Assembly: GCA_964472395.1 (NCBI GenBank)
Contig: CAYYMM010000169.1
Coordinates: 1 to 7,041 of the forward strand
Origin: CALFER01 sp964472395
Lineage (GTDB): Bacteria; CSSED10-310; CALFER01
Length of the DNA: 7,041 nucleotides
Direction: 5' to 3'
Below are positions 6,501 through 7,041 of this stretch, in pieces. Numbering within the stretch: the stretch's first letter is position 1; each line of letters starts with the position of its first letter. Position numbers and translations under genes: made by a program. The notes under the pieces were generated by a model that did no database searches, had not been told where the DNA came from, and was given only the letters and a program-made list of their open reading frames with translations.

Positions 6501-7041
6501 GTCGAAACCGAACGGGGATACCTGCAGGAAAGTCTCCGGATCCGGAACGAGATCCAGGACCGGCACGGGATCGCGAGTTCACTGGACATCCTGGGCTACG
6601 TCGAGCATTTTCTGGGGAATTACTCATCCGCCCGGCAGGCGCTTCATGACAGCCTGCAGATCCGGCGGAACATCGGGGATCGCTGGGGGATCGCCTCCGC
6701 ACAACTGAACCTGGCGGCCGTGTTGAAATCCTCCGGAGAATACATCTCTGCGGATCGCCTCCTCCAGGACAGTCTCCAGATATTCCGTTCGATCGGTTAC
6801 CGGCGTGGAGAGGCCCGGGCGCTGAACAAACTGAGCGAACTGGCACTCATCATGGGACGTCCGGATCGAGCGGTGGAGTCGAGCCGGACGAGTCTGTCGA
6901 TCTGCGCCGAGATTCATGATTCGGTCGGTATCGTGCAATCGCATATCAGTCTGGGGTATGCGCTGGCCGCCGAGCAGATGCTCAACGATGCCGAGTTGTC
7001 ATTCCGGGACGCCCTGACGCATTCGCTCCGAATCGATGCCG
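3579..7041 (+). CDS. GGDEF diguanylate cyclase - tandem STAND NTPases - TPR protein (3' partial)
   Basis: The protein is predicted to make c-di-GMP from two GTP under control of an ATPase-TPR module. Codon-by-codon reading gives 1154 residues without a stop; the gene leaves the window. GGDEF domain, residues 1-162: DPLTG at 7-11, metal Asp42 in DIDYFK, Asn50/Asp51, active site GGDEF 83-87, I-site RRSD 74-77 (RxxD, correct spacing), closing ADRRLLDAKSQGR. There is no N-terminal sensor or membrane segment. NTPase 1, about 175-400: ERDFE, Walker A GQPGSGKT 210-217, Walker B VIIAIDNLHQFD with Asp268. NTPase 2, about 405-700, is of AfsR/LAL NB-ARC type: NLPSKLTPFIGR, TLTGPGGIGKSRLA with P-loop 437-444, LLLIMDNFEHL with Asp512, TTTRE, GLPL 606-609, then winged helix LRAIFDHSWRL to SVFRGGF and the YYILESLRQYGEEKL signature. 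TPRs run from about 805 to the edge. In AfsR/LAL relatives the output is a DNA-binding domain; here I see none in the visible part, but a C-terminal one cannot be excluded. Confidence 0.94.
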   Translation, partial: MNSDIRDPLTGVFTRDCFQERFPDEIERARKYDEHLTMLIIDIDYFKSINDAFGHTRGDEILSQFAQKMLATIRRSDRLFRYGGDEFVLLLPNTSKSQARILAQRLIDVVHATPFLTDHPISMTCSIGMADFPEDARLPGELFEIADRRLLDAKSQGRDRFVFESLSSAPVFQLADLDAGLLERDFEMEAFNRFLDLLSDARRGLLVISGQPGSGKTRCLIEFMKRAASNGYLCIEFDPRHHKTIQEVQSHLDSLQSGSIPPVIIAIDNLHQFDRIVLSRIVQLVVQSIAPVAGVVATAQTGLAGRLDVHEFTLHEFIELRYLSRDASRAFLQQLLHWEGPRSFFEWLYSETRGSPGFIVKTLEYLIRRGVLTRENEVVWTLDAGYRELNIADRLGLSSSIAPNNLPSKLTPFIGRLSEIDEVCRLVDENRLVTLTGPGGIGKSRLAIRVGYEKLRQFEHGVFFISLSSVTSPEYIITAISDAVGFTFAGQSDPDRQLIDHLREKDLLLIMDNFEHLIEAVDIIHELIEHCPDVKIVTTTRELMNIHGEVIYELNGLPVPDDEAENPTSFSSIQLFIHAARRVDPNFSLEDHDASCAIRICRMVEGLPLGIELAAAWISVLSCPEIEEELRKSIDFLDGSLAHLTPEHRGLRAIFDHSWRLISNFERQVFMRMSVFRGGFTRDAAQEITDTQPSAILSLKDKSLLYRSASGRYYILESLRQYGEEKLSADPGDSTQIRRRHREYYGNWMSRMVGRYLPEDTLNFCREIAVEIENIREGWMSTIDAEDELAISLYIDGLAAYYAGIGNYQEGAHLFETALGIPETVRDGARTGQPEHLEAQLLTHLASFLFNLARYDEALDHYSRALEIFETMRNEEGIAQALNGLGRVHRRKGDSDQALGFHERALVIYRNLGNGIGEGETLYFMAGVLSFQGNISKARMLYELSLDLLRKNGSRKQIATILVELAIAAGKLGDVETERGYLQESLRIRNEIQDRHGIASSLDILGYVEHFLGNYSSARQALHDSLQIRRNIGDRWGIASAQLNLAAVLKSSGEYISADRLLQDSLQIFRSIGYRRGEARALNKLSELALIMGRPDRAVESSRTSLSICAEIHDSVGIVQSHISLGYALAAEQMLNDAELSFRDALTHSLRIDA
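3597..4064 (+). other. GGDEF (diguanylate cyclase) domain of gene 2
   Basis: The domain spans almost exactly one family length (about 156 residues) at the extreme N terminus. All expected catalytic features are readable: the DIDYFKSIND block for metal and GTP, FGHTRGDEIL, RYGGDEFVLLLP with the A-site, and CSIGMADFPED near the end. The product-inhibition I-site RxxD (Arg74, Asp77) sits six positions before the first Gly of GGDEF, as in feedback-controlled cyclases. FTRD replaces the usual NRR after DPLTG, a tolerated variation. I expect an active, feedback-inhibited cyclase. No EAL or HD-GYP phosphodiesterase domain accompanies it. Confidence 0.93.
6000..7041 (+). repeat. TPR array with exact 120-nt (40-residue) period in gene 2
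   Basis: Nine helix-turn-helix units can be lined up. The helix-B pair (small residue then Leu) begins at bases 6030, 6171, 6291, 6411, 6531, 6651, 6771, 6891 and 7011. From 6171 on the spacing is exactly 120 nt with no indel; the first gap is 141 nt because of an insertion (PETVRDGARTGQPEH). A typical unit reads NYSSARQALHDSLQIRRNIG followed by DRWGIA, with the consensus SLxIxxxIxDxxGIA. Forty-residue TPRs of this kind occur in LAL/AfsR-type regulators and in LGN/Pins proteins, where they bind protein partners. The DNA copies are diverged, so the array is old. It continues past the window. Confidence 0.88.

Noticed and set aside
5496..6566. 356-codon open frame on the - strand
   Set aside because: It lies wholly antisense to gene 2, whose + frame shows winged-helix and TPR signatures through the same bases. 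Long antisense frames are common in GC-rich codon-biased DNA. The translation shows no recognisable motif.
6171..7041. Recent tandem DNA duplication or CRISPR-like array
   Set aside because: The 120-nt periodicity is at protein level only. The nucleotide copies are diverged, and there are no identical repeats with unique spacers.

Overview
The window is fully coding on the + strand, apart from a 72-nt spacer. It holds two very large, truncated signalling genes arranged head to tail. No RNA gene, mobile element, CRISPR array or integration site was seen. Base composition (roughly 58 % GC by eye) and codon style look the same in both genes. This combination of Hanks-type Ser/Thr kinases, c-di-GMP enzymes and TPR-rich STAND ATPases is typical of signalling-rich bacteria (Myxococcota, Acidobacteriota, Spirochaetota, Gemmatimonadota or FCB-type lineages). 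The sequence does not allow a firm phylum call.

Gene 1 (1-3506, 5' end outside the window) is a Ser/Thr protein kinase fused to an AAA_16/STAND-type NTPase and a long C-terminal TPR region. The kinase N-lobe is missing. The first visible Met (base 30) is the gatekeeper position of the kinase hinge and not the true start.

The spacer (3507-3578) has no visible terminator or promoter. It carries a Shine-Dalgarno-like GGGAGG for gene 2 and a possible 24-codon Arg-rich micro-ORF whose stop overlaps the gene 2 start (ATGA).

Gene 2 (3579 to beyond 7041, 3' end outside the window) was read codon by codon and has no stop in its 1154 visible codons. It begins directly with a complete GGDEF diguanylate cyclase domain with active site and RxxD inhibitory site. 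A first P-loop NTPase module follows, then a second, AfsR/LAL-like NB-ARC NTPase with winged-helix region, then a TPR array with an exact 40-residue period that runs off the edge.

The two genes share one plan: catalytic output at the N terminus, STAND-type ATPase switch in the middle, TPR sensor at the C terminus. They differ in output, protein phosphorylation in one and c-di-GMP synthesis in the other. They are probably co-transcribed. The main point of interest is that a diguanylate cyclase occupies the effector slot of a STAND-TPR protein, beside a kinase of matching design. The proposed mechanism, in which ligand binding by TPRs drives ATP-dependent oligomerisation and so brings GGDEF or kinase domains together, is inference.
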